5,469 nucleotides of DNA. Origin: Bacteroidales bacterium (GTDB taxonomy: Bacteria; Bacteroidota; Bacteroidia; Bacteroidales; WCHB1-69). Below, one piece after another: positions 4,929-5,469 of this stretch; the first letter of the stretch is position 1; the number at the start of each line of letters is the position of its first letter. The stretch spans positions 1 to 5,469 of the forward strand of contig JAKSMH010000101.1 in the NCBI GenBank assembly GCA_024400715.1, read 5' to 3'. A model generated the notes under the pieces. That model saw nothing but the letters and a program-made list of their open reading frames with translations, was not told the origin of the DNA and made no database searches. The position numbers were made by a program, and so were the translations under genes.

Positions 4929-5469
4929 ATGCCCAATACTCGACTTGCCACACTACGTTACCAAGCACTTGACCGCTGTTTCAGGGACCGAACACGATTA
5001 TATTTTATTGGGGATTTGATGGAAGCGGTGAAACGGACGCTTGAAGACAATGACCAGCCATCCATTTCGCGCCGCACCTTATACTATGACATCCGCAACA
5101 TGGAATCCAATCACGATTGGAATGTGGTGTTTGAAGAACCGGCGCGGGAAGGCGGAAAACGTTATTACCGTTATGCAGATCCGAATTATTCCATCTGGAA
5201 TAACGACCTCAATGAACAGCAGCTTGCGCAGTTGAAATCCCTGATGCTGCTCCTCCAACAGTTTCACGGGCTGCCACAGTTCGAGAGAGTCCATGAGATC
5301 ATGGGCCAGCTCGAAGAGAAGTATGGATTCAAATTGCATTCGCCGCAAAGCGTGATTGCTTTCGACACCAATGAGGAAGCCGCCGGTGTCGAGCATCTCA
5401 GTCCGCTGTTCGAAGCCATCATCAACAAGCAGCCGCTGCGCATCACATACGAACCATACGGCAAGCCAT
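4929..5469 (+). CDS. WYL-domain HTH transcriptional regulator, 3'-truncated
   Basis: Translation from the ATG at 4929 is open to the right edge: 180 codons plus one base, with no stop. The start is supported by the perfect -7 box just upstream and by the protein beginning with the family's N-terminal form (MPNTRLATLRYQALDRCF). Residues about 6-82 form a winged helix-turn-helix: the recognition region is ISRRTLYYDIRNME (46-59), followed by a wing ending GGKRYYRY (75-82). A helical linker with LNEQQLAQLKSLMLLLQQF (94-112) and the segment EIMGQLEEKYGF (123-134) follow, as in WYL regulators. The WYL domain starts near 157 with LFEAIINKQPLRITYEPYG (160-178); the cut falls there, so the W-Y-L motif itself and the C-terminal extension are not visible. 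WYL domains are ligand- or nucleic-acid-sensing modules, and such regulators often control defence, DNA-repair or phage-related genes; the target here is unknown and may be its own promoter or genes to the right. Confidence 0.88.
   Translation, partial: MPNTRLATLRYQALDRCFRDRTRLYFIGDLMEAVKRTLEDNDQPSISRRTLYYDIRNMESNHDWNVVFEEPAREGGKRYYRYADPNYSIWNNDLNEQQLAQLKSLMLLLQQFHGLPQFERVHEIMGQLEEKYGFKLHSPQSVIAFDTNEEAAGVEHLSPLFEAIINKQPLRITYEPYGKP

Noticed and set aside
5079..5396. Minus-strand open frame of 105 codons at the right end
   Set aside because: It is antisense to the WYL regulator, whose + strand translation has clear helix-turn-helix and WYL features.
1..5469. tRNA, rRNA, insertion sequence or CRISPR array
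   Set aside because: No cloverleaf-like sequence, rRNA motif, transposase reading frame with terminal repeats, or repeat-spacer pattern was seen by eye on either strand.

Overview
The window reads as ordinary chromosomal DNA of a member of the Bacteroidota, most likely Bacteroidales. This rests on two perfect TAnnTTTG promoter -7 boxes next to gene starts, mostly weak or absent Shine-Dalgarno sequences, and the protein families present. No taxonomic search was possible.

Layout, left to right. (1) The C-terminal part of a beta-class DNA amino-methyltransferase on the + strand; its catalytic DPPY/NPPY motif lies beyond the left edge. (2) A short spacer holding a weak terminator-like hairpin and a candidate promoter. 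(3) A complete + strand gene for a 529-residue YfcC-type (DcuC/ArcD-like) membrane transporter. (4) A convergent minus-strand operon of three tightly packed genes, in transcription order: an Sfp-type 4'-phosphopantetheinyl transferase, a membrane-anchored SpoIIE/RsbU-type PP2C phosphatase with a periplasmic sensor region, and a one-domain STAS anti-sigma antagonist. (5) A 293-bp divergent intergenic region carrying promoters at both ends and a roughly 76% GC structured island closed by a 6-bp inverted repeat. (6) The N-terminal 180 codons of a WYL-domain transcriptional regulator on the + strand, cut by the right edge. It is recovered here by direct translation, because the frame has no stop inside the window.

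The phosphatase and STAS protein make two thirds of a partner-switching module; the expected RsbW/SpoIIAB-type kinase and its sigma factor or other target are not in the window. Their linkage to the phosphopantetheinyl transferase is physical (6- and 12-nt gaps, one obvious promoter); a functional link is only inferred. The methyltransferase and the WYL regulator are both families often seen near defence or mobile loci, but no restriction enzyme, CRISPR array, transposase or integrase is visible here. I see no clear new system in this window. The best leads are the structured GC-rich intergenic element, the PPTase-phosphatase-STAS operon, and whatever lies to the right of the WYL regulator.
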